Shown here: positions 23,786 through 35,224 of the stretch, piece by piece
How the letters are laid out: every line of letters begins with the position of its first letter
Numbering within the stretch: position 1 is the stretch's first letter
Assembly: GCF_014633365.1 (NCBI RefSeq)
Contig: NC_068350.1
Location: forward strand, 10,331,922 to 10,395,921
DNA length: 64,000 nucleotides
Origin: Diospyros lotus
Lineage: Eukaryota > Streptophyta > Magnoliopsida > Ericales > Ebenaceae
Direction: 5' to 3'
Position numbers and translations under genes: made by a program
The notes under the pieces: generated by a model
Databases searched by the model: none
The model's input: only the letters and a program-made list of their open reading frames with translations
Told to the model about the DNA's origin: nothing

Positions 23786-25739
23786 TCAGATGAATTTGGG
23801 TACAGGTTTTATGATCCAATTGATAAGAAACTCATCAGGAGTAAAGATGTTGTGTTCATTGAAGATCAGATTATTCAAGATATTGATAAGTCAGAAAATC
23901 AATTCAGAATAGAGATGGTTTGGTTAATTCAGAGATAACTCCTCTTACATCTGTTTAGGGTCAAATTGAGGATGAGGTCTAGATCGATACACTTAATACA
24001 GATGCTCCCGCATAGGTTGATGATGGTGTTGGTGATGATGATCACGTTAAGACACCAACTATCGTGGACCTTTCTCCAGTTAGAAGATTTACAAGAGATC
24101 AAAGACCATCCACGAGATATGATCCTAGTGAGTATGTGTTACTTATTGAAGGGGAAGAACCGAAAAGCTTTGATGAAACTTTGGAAGATGAACACAATGA
24201 AGAGTGGTGGAAAGCCATGGAACACAAGATGGATTCTTTGTACAAAAACCACATGTTCGAGTTAGTAAAGTTGCCTAAGGGTAAAAAAGTTTTGCAGAAT
24301 AAGTGGGTGTACAAGATTAAGCATGAAGAGCACAGTTTGCTTCCTCGATACAAGACTAGATTAGTTGTTAAGCAATTTAGCCTAAAGAAGATAGATGATT
24401 TGGAAGAGATTTTTTCCCTTGTTGTTAAGATGTTATCCATTCGCATTGTTCTTGGTTTGGCTGCTAGTCTTGATTTAGAGGTTAAATAAATGGATGTAAA
24501 GACAACATTCTTTCATGGTGATTTGGAGGAAGAGATTTACATGGTAGAACCTGAAGGCTTTGTTAAAGAGGAAAAACAAGATTACATGTGTTGTTTAAAG
24601 AAAAGTCTTTATGGGTTGAAACAGGTACCGAGGTAATAATATAAGAAATTTGAATCAGTTATAGAGGAGCAAGGGTATAAGAAGACCACTCCAGACCATT
24701 GTGTGTTTGTGTAGAAGTTCTCTAACGATGATTTTATCATCTTGTTGCTCTATGTTGATGATAAGTTGATTGTGGGAAAAAACTTAGTTAGAATTGTGCA
24801 ATTGAAAAAACAACTCAATACGTTTTTTGCTATGAAGGATTTGGGACCAGTGAAGCAAATTCTTGGTATAAGAATCACCCAAGATCAAAGAGAAATGACA
24901 TTATTTTTGTCTCAGGAGAAGTACATAGAAAATGTTATTTAGAGGTTCCATATGGATAAATCTAAAGTTGTTAGCTCTCCTATTGCTATACATTTTAGAT
25001 TGAGTAGTCAACAAAGTCCTACTTTAAATTCAAAGAAAGATGATATGGCTTGGGTTCCGTACGCTTCAGCAATAGAGAGTTTGATGTACACCATGGTGTG
25101 TACAAGGCCAGACATAGCTCATGCAGTTGCTATAGTTAATCACTTTCTTTCTAATCTAAGAAGAGAGCATTAGAATATTGTTAAGTAGATTTGGAGATAT
25201 CTACATGGGACATCTAGGTTAATTCTTACCTTTGGGGGTGAGAAATCGTTACTGGTCAGTTACACCAATGTTGATATGGCCAGAGACCTTAATTCTCTAA
25301 AATCTACTTCAAGGTACTTGGTAAAATTTGCAAGTGGAGCTATGGCATGGCAATCTAGGTTACAAAAGTGTGTTGCACTATCGACTACTGAGGCAAAATT
25401 TATTGCAGCTATAGAAGCATGCAAAGAATTGTTGTGGATGAAAAAATATCTTCAAGAGCTCAATTTTAGGCAAGATTGTTATGTATTGTTTTGTGACAAT
25501 CAGAGTCCTATTCACCTTGGTAAAAATCCGACATTTCATTCAAAGTCAAAACATATTGATGTTCGATATCATTGAATACGCGATGTTTTAAGCACTAAGG
25601 GTTTGGAACTTGAAAAAGTTCACATGGATGATAATGGAGTTGATATGTTGACAAAAGCATTACCAAGGCAAAAGCTTGAGACTTGTTAATCAATCGCCGA
25701 AATGGCGATCTCCTCTAACTAGTCGTGAAGGGGGAGATT
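23786..25739 (+). pseudogene. Copia element B: end of integrase, second RT and RNase H
   Basis: Coding starts abruptly inside the integrase-to-RT linker (DEFGYRFYDPIDKKLIRSKD). A second complete set of RT landmarks follows: EWWKAMEHKMDSLYKNHMF, LPKGKKVLQNKWVYKIKHE, then LLYVDDKLIVGKN and MKDLGPVKQILGIRI. RNase H motifs come next (ALSTTEAKFIAAIEACKELL, LFCDNQSPIHLGKNPTF, HIDVRYH and VDMLTKALPR). RT therefore occurs twice in a row over 22.9-25.6 kb, with clearly different sequences. Stops at about 23937, 24487 and 25171 and several frame changes make it inactive. A polypurine run (GTGAAGGGGGAGA, about 25726-25738) leads into the LTR. Confidence 0.85.
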
Positions 25740-26604
25740 TGTTGGGTTGGGTATTCCTAAAAGAATAACCCAGTAATGGTTGGGTATTTTTAAAAGAATG
25801 GTACGATTTCTTTTACTAATACTTTTATTTCATGGGACTAAAATACCCTTAATGAGATTAGTTTTTTTTTTTTTTTTTTGTCTCTTAGGCTATAAAAGGT
25901 GTGCATAATAGGTGAGAAAAATATAAGGAAAAAGGGCAAAGTTTTGGGAGAAATTCAAATTTTCATTTTTGCCTGCACAGCTATGATCAAACAGTGTTTT
26001 GTGCTCTGGTTGAGCTAAAATTTTTAGGGTGCATTTGAGAGTCATTTTTCTAGAATTTGAAGGTGGAGATCGGATTTGGAGGCCAAGATCCTTGGGAATC
26101 GAGCCTGTTTTTGTACTGCTTTGTGGTTTGGCTTGGATTTGTGTTTTTGCTTGTGCAGCTGTGATCAAATAGTGTATTGTGATCCGATTGAGCTGAAATT
26201 TGAAAGGTACGTTCAGAACTCGTGGTTCTAGAATTTGAACGGTGGAGATTTGATTTGGAGGCTAGTATCCTTGGGAATCGATACATTTTCATACTACCTT
26301 ATGGTTTGGTCTATTCTTCCCTAATTCCTTTGTTTTTTGATCGATTAGAGATAAGTTTGATTCTTTGTTTTATCTCTTGCCTCTTGTGATTATTGAGAGG
26401 ATTTTATAACCCAAATGTGGTGATATTAGTAGATTTTTTTTGGTGGACTTCAGTCTCGTAATTTTTACTCCTCAGATTAAGGAGATTTTTTTACGTAAAT
26501 TGATTGTCTCCTTTGCTTTTTGTGATTGCACTTGATACTTGATTAGTTGCTTTGTTTCCTTACAAGTTTTCACAAATTAAGGATTGGGTCTATTGATCCC
26601 AACA
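25740..26604 (+). repeat. LTR of copia element B (only copy present)
   Basis: It starts TGTTGGGTTGGG and ends GATCCCAACA, the usual inverted termini of copia LTRs (about 865 bp). It follows the polypurine tract and the RNase H region, so it is a 3' LTR. No matching LTR exists upstream. Two similar segments of about 160 bp inside it (about 25960-26100 and 26140-26290) share GTGATCAAA(C/T)AGTG, GAGCTGAAATTT and CTTGGGAATCGA-like words, so the LTR has an internal duplication. Confidence 0.85.
25891..25899 (+). promoter_or_regulatory. TATA box of the copia B LTR
   Basis: TATAAAAGG lies about 150 bp into the LTR, right after a poly(T) tract and CTCTTAGGC. This position is typical for a copia U3 promoter. 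Confidence 0.65.
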
Positions 26605-27953
26605 AAAAGTCCGGGACAAAGTCATGGAACCTTGTCTAGTAAACCTTTTTTTTTTTTTTTTTTTGAGAATTTGGACCCGGGAGGACATTAACCAAGACAA
26701 CAGAACAAATTCACATCTAAACACATATACCACACATACACACAAATATTTTTTCTTTTCTCTCTTTAACAATTTTTGCGGACTCCTTTTTCTTTTCTTT
26801 CCTCGCCTTATTCTCCACTTCTTTCCTTACACGCGCACAAACACTGCCCAACTTTTGTATTTATATGGTTCAAAGTCAGTGACGAAAGCTCACGAAGAAA
26901 GAAGAGCAGCCTCTGGAAAGAAGTTTCTAGTTGGCGTACAGCAGGAGAGCTCTTCAAGGAAGCTGTTGGAGAGGAAAACAGATGGAGGGTAATTTCTGGA
27001 CTGGAGAGGGAGAGAGAGAGAGTTTTAGAACTTCTAAAGGCGGTGACTGAGACTTTTGGATTTTAATTGTATCTCCTTGCATTGCATGGGTTTCTAAGTG
27101 TTCCAATCCCCCTGTATATATATTCTAGTGATTTTCATTATTTGATGATAAGAGTGGAAGATTTTGGTAGATTTTAATTTTAAGGCTTTTACTTTTCTCT
27201 TTGTTTGAGATAGTTCCTAACATGTATCTAATGGTTGGCTCTTACTCCTTAATTACCTTGAAATTGAAATTTTGGTTGCTGCATGTCTCCTTAATTTAAT
27301 CTCTATTAAGTTCATACAAAAACAAAGTAATTTGTTCTAACTATTGCATTTTTCAATGCATAAAATCGGAAAACAAATTGTCCCAATAATAGATATGCAC
27401 CAAGCTCAAGCTAAAGACTTCACAAGAGAAAGAGTAGCATCAACTAACCACAAAATCAATCACCCTTTAATAGTTTAGACCTAACGAAGGGTAAATTTTA
27501 CAAACTATTCATGAGGTTTTTTTTAAATTACATAGTTTTCGAAAATAGTAATTAAAGACTTTTTTTGAGTTTAATAAATTAAATAAATTAATCATTTTAT
27601 ATTTATATTTAAATAAGTCTTTTCCTTTCCCTGTCTCCTCTCTTTCTCTATTTTCTCCAACTTGTCAGTTGTCATCTCCATTTCTCTCTCATCTCTTGTA
27701 TGCCAATTTTGATGTCAAAGGTGTCAGGCAACTTTTCTCTCTCCTCTCCTTCTCACTTACTAGTCATCTCCCTTTCCCTTGTAGAAACTACCATCAATCG
27801 AGATTGTTTCTATAAAAATCCAGATTGATGGGTGTTTTGCGGTCCATTGATGTAGAAATTCCAATCACCACCACCATCGATCTGGACTGGTTGCTAGAGA
27901 TTTCTAGATGAGGCATGGTGAAAACGATGGTAAAGTCTATGAATTTTGGCAAT

Positions 27954-27997
<44 letters not shown>

Positions 27998-29931
27998 CTT
28001 TCTTTCTTTTTCTTTATCCCTCCTCTCTCTCTTTGTTACGGGTTCGAATGTTTGGAATGTTGGGACCGAAAATTGGTAATCTAAGTGTAAATTAAATAAT
28101 TCCAAGAAATAATATATATTCAAACCAAATTCTCTTACTTTCTAAGGGAAGAAAATTGACAACATAAAATTGATCGAAAATTGGTAATTTATGTGAAGGA
28201 AAATATATATATATATATATAAGGTTTTAATGGTCGTAGAGTATTTTCTTATTGGCTTTAATGAATATGGGGCTGGACCCATAGTCAATTCACGCAACAT
28301 GAAAACCTAGAGATTTGTGTTCAAACGAAGCCGAAGATCAAAGTTGTTACTTGTTCCGATATCTGCATTCGTGGCTATTTCCAACCCAAATTCTCTCAAA
28401 TCTCTCTGGCCACCAGCAAACGTTGTTCGCTTTCCGACACCGAATGCCCCTTCAGTTGGAGGAGTGTGACTCCCTCAAACCGACCAACTGCCATCAAACC
28501 AGCAACACCTTCATCGTCGCCATCCGACCCTTGCTCCGTCACTGACAGAGGACCTTCCTCCTCTCTGCCGTCTCGGGTCATCGTCTAGACTTCAGCTACT
28601 TCACAGCCCAAGAACACCCCATCTCGTTAGACACAAAAATAGATTAGATACAGGAGACTAGAGGTAGTAATTAAGGATGGCAAAAAGAAGGCATCGGACT
28701 AGAGAAGATCAGCCACTCGACGAAAAGATGCAGATGAGATGAGGGGAGAAGAAGATCAAATAGGGGACCGCAGACATTGCCCTTCTCACACCGCGCTTGA
28801 AGGACCATCCAACTGCTAGCGACAGGGAATGACCAGACGATGATCTTCTTCTAGCCGGTCTATTGACGACGGCAACATGGCAGAATCCGAAAGAAAACCA
28901 AAAAACTGAAACTAATTAAACCATGGAAGCTCTCTAGGGCTGTAAGCAATCATAACGTACGTATTGTTGCTTTATTGATCTACTGGCAATCCAAGCACAA
29001 AGAACAAACACTAAAATCCTTCAATGTAAAAGGTAAAAGTTACAAGCGATCAAAGTTGATCCGAATTTTTCACCATCAGCAAATCATCTCAATGGAGGTT
29101 TTCCTAATTATCAATTAGATTAAAATTCATTAAATTCCCTAGAAATTTATAATTTGGGAATACGTGATTGCTTTATAGTTTTATTTTTGACAAAAAAAAA
29201 AAAATCCTCTTTCACATCATTTTTCAATTAAAAAACTAAATTTATATGCTGAAATAAAATGACAATAGTGGTCTAATTAATATTAGAGAATTACACACAA
29301 ATAAAAATACTAAATTTACCCTTAAATGAAGGAAAATAGCTCTAATTGATTATTTGAAAAGAAAAAATACCCGTAATAAGTCCCTAAACCAAGAAAAATT
29401 TCAATTTATTTTTGAAGACGTGCAAAAGCCAATTAGTTTATAACCAAAACAAAATTTAATTTATCTTTGAATCATAAAAATAAATTTGTTTCCAATTTAT
29501 TTGTGAATCATGCAAACAGAGTAATTTTTAAACAATTGATTTTTTTATTGAATCTTCTTATTTTTTTCAGTAAATATAACTTTTGATTGAATGTTCGAAC
29601 CCACAGTTCTTTGAATTTCCTTTTTTTTTTTTCCCTCAGAATATGGTTTTTAATTGAATTTTCAAACACTATATTTGTGCTTCTAATTTTAAAAGTTGAA
29701 AATTACGTTACACCTACCATTCAAAGATAAATTAGAAACCCAATTTATTTCTATAATTCAAAGATAATTTGGATTTCGCTTAACTTACGTATATAGATTG
29801 TTAATTTGGCTTTTGCGAAATCGAGATTTTACTTAAACTTAATTAGGGACTACTTAATTAGGATTAGTGGTTATATTTTTTTTCCTTTTTCGCTCTACTT
29901 TTCTTCTCAAATCATCAATTGACGACACTTA
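26605..29931. other. Intergenic region without a supported gene
   Basis: It starts with a poly(T) run at about 26647-26665, which could be the reverse-complement tail of a retroposon. Microsatellites are GA-rich near 27000-27025, CT followed by TA at about 27955-27998, and TA at about 28206-28220. Short open frames near 26776-27066 (ending VLELLKAVTETFGF) and 28315-28545 match no family I recognise and lack gene-like context. The 27600-27790 stretch is CT-rich. The rest is AT-rich, with poly(A) or poly(T) runs at 29200 and 29622. Confidence 0.55.
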
Positions 29932-30161
29932 GAGTGTGTTTGATTGCACACATTTACTATAAAAAATGTGTAATTATTATATATATTTTCTATGGAAACA
30001 ATTAAACACTCTTAATTTTTCTATAAAAAATATGTGTATGATACAATCATTTAAATATTCGTTTCATAAAATTTATTTTTCAAGGGGGTGGGGTGGTTTT
30101 TATTTTCTAGGCAATCATTATCTAGAATTTATTTTAGGTAATACAATCAAACACACCCTTA
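29929..30161. mobile_element. Tourist-like (PIF/Harbinger) MITE with TTA duplication
   Basis: The element body is 29932-30158 (227 bp). It begins GAGTGTGTTTGATTG and ends CAATCAAACACACCC, a near-perfect 15-bp inverted repeat. It is flanked by TTA on both sides (29929-29931 and 30159-30161), the target preference of PIF/Harbinger elements. It has no coding capacity and is AT-rich except for a GGGGGTGGGGTGG stretch near 30085. Confidence 0.88.
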
Positions 30162-31204
30162 TTTCTACTAAAGGAAAAATTTGATATTTTTATTATTAAT
30201 TGATCTGTAATAATAAAATTATGTGTAATTGTTTAAAATTTATTAAGATATTGTAATCATTTTCTTTTTCTAACATGTAAATTTATTTTATTTTTCAAAA
30301 AAATAATGTCGACCTTGATCAAATATAAAAATATAAACGAGTAAAATATTTCAAATTATAAAATTTAAAAAATAATAATAATAATAAAATTTAGCCTATC
30401 AAGTGCTAAACGTATACAGTTAATCTCAAAATGAACCAGAATTACAATTATTGGCAGCCACAGCCAACTCAGCAAAAAGAAACCAAGAGAACACATACAT
30501 AAATAAACATGCAAAGTCTGTTAGTGTCTGCCGGGAAAGAGGCAGAAAAGCAATTTGAGGGGCCAAAGACTAAATTTGTTTGTGTGGCCGCCCAACACGT
30601 CAGGTGATCGGTCCGGGAGGCCCTCCCCAAACAAAGATCCTGCAAATCCTACACCATCACCTTGAAATAAAACCTCTTAGCTGTCTGTTTCTCTTGGCCT
30701 TTATAGTTAATAATAATAATATTAATTTTGATCCAAAATTCAATTAAAATATGTGACTAAACTTGTGTACGTAATGGATGTCATATGTAAAATGTCCATT
30801 AAAAGACTTAAAAAGATTCAAAATAAATTTTAAAACTAAAAATATGTAAATTTCCCAAAAAATCGTGATAGTTTTGTTATATACACTTGATGATTTAGGC
30901 CAATATTTTACAAATATTTCAACTGACTTATTAATATTTTGAGTATTTTGCTTGCGTTTACATAAAAAATCAAACATGGTCTTAATTAGGAAGGAACGAC
31001 ACAAATAGCCAAGTTGGACCACACTGGAGATAGTTGTCTATTCAAATTAAATGGACGATCGAGGCTGGAGAGGTGGACAGGCAGTTTGCTCATTGCTGAG
31101 CCGATCGAGATGGTAAAAAATGCATGGCTGTGGAGGCTTAGATTGCACTTGTCCCGCGTTGCAACTGTTTTCCATCATCCTTCTGGCTGGAATAGTAATT
31201 AGTT
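30162..31204. other. Intergenic region, nothing recognisable
   Basis: It is AT-rich to about 30400. A more balanced stretch at about 30420-30700 (including CAACACGTCAGGTGATCGG) looks like ordinary unique DNA. AT-rich sequence follows. The open frame near 31014-31202 matches nothing I recognise. No repeat ends are evident. Confidence 0.5.
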
Positions 31205-31862
31205 ATAGTCTTATATATAATATATATTTAATTATTGATTATGTGTATATGTGTATCTCATTATTTTAATGTAATGTGTATGTGTGTATCTGTTTATATA
31301 TGTATGTGTATATTTGATTATTGATTATGTGTATTTAATTCATTTTGTGTACTACATAATTTTTTTATATGTTTTAATGTAATGTTTTGAAATTGATCCT
31401 AAAAAGGAATGTCAAAATTACTCAATTAGATTATTTAATGTTATATTTAAAATAATAATTATTATATCACAAGGATAGTATTTATTTTTGTGATTTTTTA
31501 CACAGTTTGACAATTAAATTTTGAATTATGGAAATATTTTAAATAATTTTGTTAAATAATTATTTTTAAAAAATATTAGAAAATTTATTTATAAATATAT
31601 TAAATATTATAAAAATCTAATACAATCATATTTATTATTAAATTATCAAATAAATAATAAAATCTTATAATAATAAAAATTATAAGTGAGGTAAAATAAA
31701 TAAAATTAAAATTTATTAATAAATAAGTGAGACGAGTGTGATAGGAAGGAGAATAGGGAGTATGGTTGGAGCATGCACAATTTTCTAAGCAAAATCAGAA
31801 TATGGAGTGAATTGTTTATAATATAATAAGGAGTGGAATAAGAAGTGTGGTGGGAGATGACC
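31205..31862 (-). mobile_element. Inverted, internally deleted PIF/Harbinger derivative
   Basis: Read on the minus strand, it starts GGTCATCTCCCACC at 31862, the kind of terminus seen at the right end of the neighbouring element (GGGCATCTCC on its minus strand). The first ~360 bp match 31870-32210 of the neighbour in opposite orientation, including TATTATATTATAAA, TCTGATTTTGC and ATGCTCCAACCA. It then jumps to sequence matching 35240-35500 of the neighbour, just beyond its ORF1 start (AGGATCAATTTCAAAAC and the TACATTAAAA block). It is thus the 5' terminus joined to a distal part, with both genes deleted. Its other terminus is not recognisable near 31205. Confidence 0.75.
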
Positions 31863-32218
31863 TAAACAATTCACACTCCTTATCTCACTCCCTATTATAT
31901 TATAAATAATTTACTCTCAATTCTGATTTTGCCTAAAAAATTGTGTATGCTCCAACCACACTCCCTATCTCACTCCTTATCCCACTCCCTATCTCACTTA
32001 TTTATTAAAAAAATTTAATTTTATTTATTTTACCTCACTTATAATTTTTATTACTATAAAATTTATTAGTTATTTGATAATTTAATAATAAATATGATGG
32101 TAATATATTTTTATAATATTTAATATATTTGTAAATAAATTTACTAATATTTTTTAAAAACGATTATTTAACAAAATTAATTAAAATATTTTCATAATTA
32201 AAAAATTAATATTTTAAA

Positions 32219-32412
32219 CAACGATCATATTCTAACGGCTATATTCCAATAGAATATTACAACGGTCATATTCTAAACGGCTATATTCTATTGAAAGATT
32301 CTAACAACGGTCATATTCCAATGGCTAGATTCCAATGGAATATTCTAATAACGGTCATATTTCAACGACTATATTCCATTAAAATATTCCAACAACGGTC
32401 ATATTCCTATAT
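32219..32412. repeat. ~44-bp tandem array in the Harbinger 5' region
   Basis: About four and a half imperfect copies of a unit beginning (C/T)AACGGTCATATTC, containing GGCTATATTCCA and ending in ATATTCTAA-like sequence. The array ends directly before the TATA box, so it may be part of the promoter or a binding array for the transposition proteins. Confidence 0.85.
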
Positions 32413-32414
32413 CT

Positions 32415-32423
32415 TATAAATAG
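32415..32423 (+). promoter_or_regulatory. TATA box of the Harbinger transposase gene
   Basis: TATAAATAG lies about 90 bp upstream of the likely start codon at 32513 and directly downstream of the tandem array. Confidence 0.7.
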
Positions 32424-32512
32424 ATGATCCATTGGGTCAAAAAATTTACAATCCACAAATCTACAACACCAACTATCATTTACCAATCTTCAATAATCTC
32501 GTTTTAACCATC

Positions 32513-33811
32513 ATGTCCAACAACATCCGTATGTTCATTCGAATGATCCATGAAGAAGTTTAAGATGATGAGGCTATTGCTACAGGTTTAGTTGAACAAT
32601 ATGCTCAACATATGGATCGCGACTCTTTTTCACATCACGGTGGATCCGTGCTGAACCACCGTGTCATCAATCTCAACAAAGCTGAAGGTCATGAGAGGCT
32701 TTATCGTGATTATTATGCAGATTCACCAACATGTCCATCACAATTATTTCACAGAAGGTTTCGTATGCATCGATCATTATTTCTACGAATTCAAGCAGCA
32801 ATTGAAACACATGATCAATATTTTGTTCAAAGATTTGATGTTGTAGAAGTTCTTGGATTATCATCATTCCAAAAAATGACAACTGCATTAAGGATGCTCG
32901 CATATGGATCACCTGCAGATGCTGTGGATGAATATGTTAGGATTGGCGAAAGTACATCAATAGAGAGTTTGAAGAAGTTCATGAAAATAGTAGTTGAAGT
33001 ATTCGGAGAGCAATATTTGAGGCGGCCAAATAATAGTGATATTGCAAGGTTGATGAGCGTGGCTGAGCAGCGTGGGTTTCCAGGTATGTTGGGTAACATT
33101 GATTGCATGCATTGGAAGTGGAAAAATTGTCCAACTGCATGACATGGAATGTATACAGGTCATGCCCATGAACCAACGATTATTTTGGAAGCAATAGCTT
33201 CTTATGATCTGTGGATATGGCATGCCTTTTTTGGATTACCGGGATCATTAAACGATATTAATGTGCTAGATAGATCCCATATATTCTCTGAATTGGCAGA
33301 AGGTCGCGGTCCTGAAGTTTCGTATACTATCAATGGACATGAATATACCATGGGATATTATCTTGCCGATGGTATATATCTCTCATAGCGTACTTTTGTT
33401 AAAACCATTCCATCTCCTCAAGGGAATAAGAAGAAATTTTTTGCTACACAACAAGAGTCCACTAGAAAGGACGCCGAACGAGCATTTGGAGTCCTACAAT
33501 CACGATTTGCAATAGTACGTGGACTGGGACGTATGTGGGATGTTGAAACACTCAAATATATAATGGCGTCTTGTATCATATTGCACAATATGATAGTTGA
33601 AGATGAATGTGATATAATTCATGAAGATGTGGATTTCAATTATGATGCAGTTGCTGCTACTCCAACAATTGATTTGTCTCGCAATCGCACAAGTGAAGTT
33701 ATGGAGTTCATATAAGTTCACCATCAAATTCGAGACAAACAGACTCATGTACAACTCCAAAATGATCTTATGGAGCATTTGTGGGAATTGTACGGTAAAC
33801 ATTCGACTTGA
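32513..33811 (+). pseudogene. PIF/Harbinger DDE transposase with four nonsense codons
   Basis: From ATG at 32513 one uninterrupted frame of 433 codons runs to TGA at 33809-33811 if four in-frame stops are read through: 32561, about 33140, about 33386 and 33713. Family motifs in order are CPSQLFHRRFRMHRSLFL, SSFQKMTTALRMLAYGSPAD, EQRGFPGMLGNIDCMHW (first Asp), ILEAIASYDLWIWHAFFG, LPGSLNDINVLDRSHIF (second Asp), YTMGYYLADGIY, and DAERAFGVLQSRFAIVRG (Glu). The DDE triad is therefore still readable. The stops after CPTA and in ADGIYLS* fall where this family normally has Trp, so both are consistent with TGG to TGA or TAG transitions. No frameshift is needed. The product would cut and rejoin the element's ends with ORF1's help. 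Confidence 0.9.
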
Positions 33812-34089
33812 AATAAATTAATGTACTTTGTTAAATAAATTAATGTACTTCATTTCTATTAATGTACGTCATTTCTATTAATGTACTTCATTAAATCAAT
33901 TAATGTACTTCATTAATGTACTTCGTTTCTATTGTATTAGAAAAAAATAGTTAGTTTCAAAATAGCATTCATGAGAAATAGCTATCAATACTAAATACAA
34001 CATCTCATTACATTACTAAAAGGAAAAGATACATTACTAAATTAATGTTCACGAAGTTCATTTAATCTCAACTCCATACATTACTCAAA

Positions 34090-35224
34090 GAAAAAGATAC
34101 ATATGTTAATCCCAGCTACATTTTTACAATTATGATAATCTTGCACGTCGTATTTTCTAAAGAATTTCGAGTTTGAGCCCGTTGTAATATTCAACTTGAA
34201 ATTCATCCATATTATGGTATCAATGCCCATAATTCTTTCTTCATAAAGCAGTTGTTCTCACTCTTCCTTTTTTGTTTCTCGATCTTCCCTTTTTTGTTCT
34301 CGCTCTTCCCTTAATCTTTCTATTTCCAATCTTTCTCTTTCTAGGTTTAACATCTCATTCTATTGTTCAAGCAATTCCATTTTGGATTGCATTCGCTTTT
34401 CAGTAATTTCTGTCAACATTTTTGTAATTGAATCAATAGGAACTTCTGTTACCTTAGATTTTTTTTTCTGTCCACGGTCCTTTGAAGCATTTCTTCTCAT
34501 TGGTCGTTCCAATGAAGGCTCATTGATTCGAATATCAAAATCAGACAAGTTCAGCGAATCGGGTGTAGATGGCGATGATGTTGCAGGACTTGCATGTTCA
34601 TAAATTTTTTATTTCTTCTTCGAATAACCCAAGGCAAATTTGGGTTCATGTCGCAACTCATGCCAGCAATGTAGAAATGTGAAAGAAGATTTTTGTAGGC
34701 TCTTGTACATTTCTACTACTTCAGAAATCTAGACAATTAAATAATAATGTCAATAAAATAATGACTAGCAACATGATATTAATAATTATCAAACATCAAA
34801 TAACGACAGAGGTTACCTTATTTTGTTTTGTTGTTCCACTTTGATTTCTGCCATCTATTTGGTTATAGTATCCAGAGAATTTGTTTATAGCAAGTTGAAT
34901 TGTAGACCAACGATGCATCAATGAATTGGGATTTCGATCAAATTCAAACTCTTTATATTGATTAAAATAAGCATAAATCCTTTCCAAGTACCTTTGTTTT
35001 GTTTGATCATTACCGTGTGTACCATCCCTACTAATATTTAGCCATCCTGACACGAGTATTAAATCCTCTTGCATTGAGAAATTTCTTGTTTGTGACTTTC
35101 TTTGAGTATTGAGTTCGGATGTATTAGGTTGGGATGAAGTGGCAGCGATATTCGCATACTCGTCATAATGATTCAGGTTGTCATTCAACAAAATTGTGTA
35201 GTATGGTTCATTATCTCTCTCCAT
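34090..35224 (-). pseudogene. PIF/Harbinger ORF1, Myb/trihelix-like DNA-binding protein
   Basis: The first exon (35224 to about 34817) encodes RNFSMQEDLILVSGWLNISR, then DGTHGNDQTKQRYLERIYAYF and LMHRWSTIQLAINKFSGYY. This is the Myb/SANT-like region that plant Harbinger and Pong ORF1 proteins share with no-apical-meristem-associated proteins. A GT-AG intron (about 34816-34731) leads to ISEVVEMYKSLQKSSFT. A small duplication near 34680 shifts the frame, and the C-terminal part continues in another frame as RNASKDRGQKKKSKVTE, KMLTEITEKRMQSKMELLEQ and a Glu/Arg-rich coiled-coil-like tail. Stops follow LLEQ and KKEE. ORF1 normally works with the transposase and is needed for nuclear delivery or end binding. 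This copy is broken, and the exact 3' end is approximate. Confidence 0.8.

Noticed and set aside
26776..27066. Possible host gene (frame ending VLELLKAVTETFGF)
   Set aside because: No family recognised, low-complexity GA-coded arginine/glutamate stretch, and no promoter or splice context that I can support.
28315..28620. Short GC-richer open frames on both strands
   Set aside because: No domain, no conserved motif and no clear start or splice structure.
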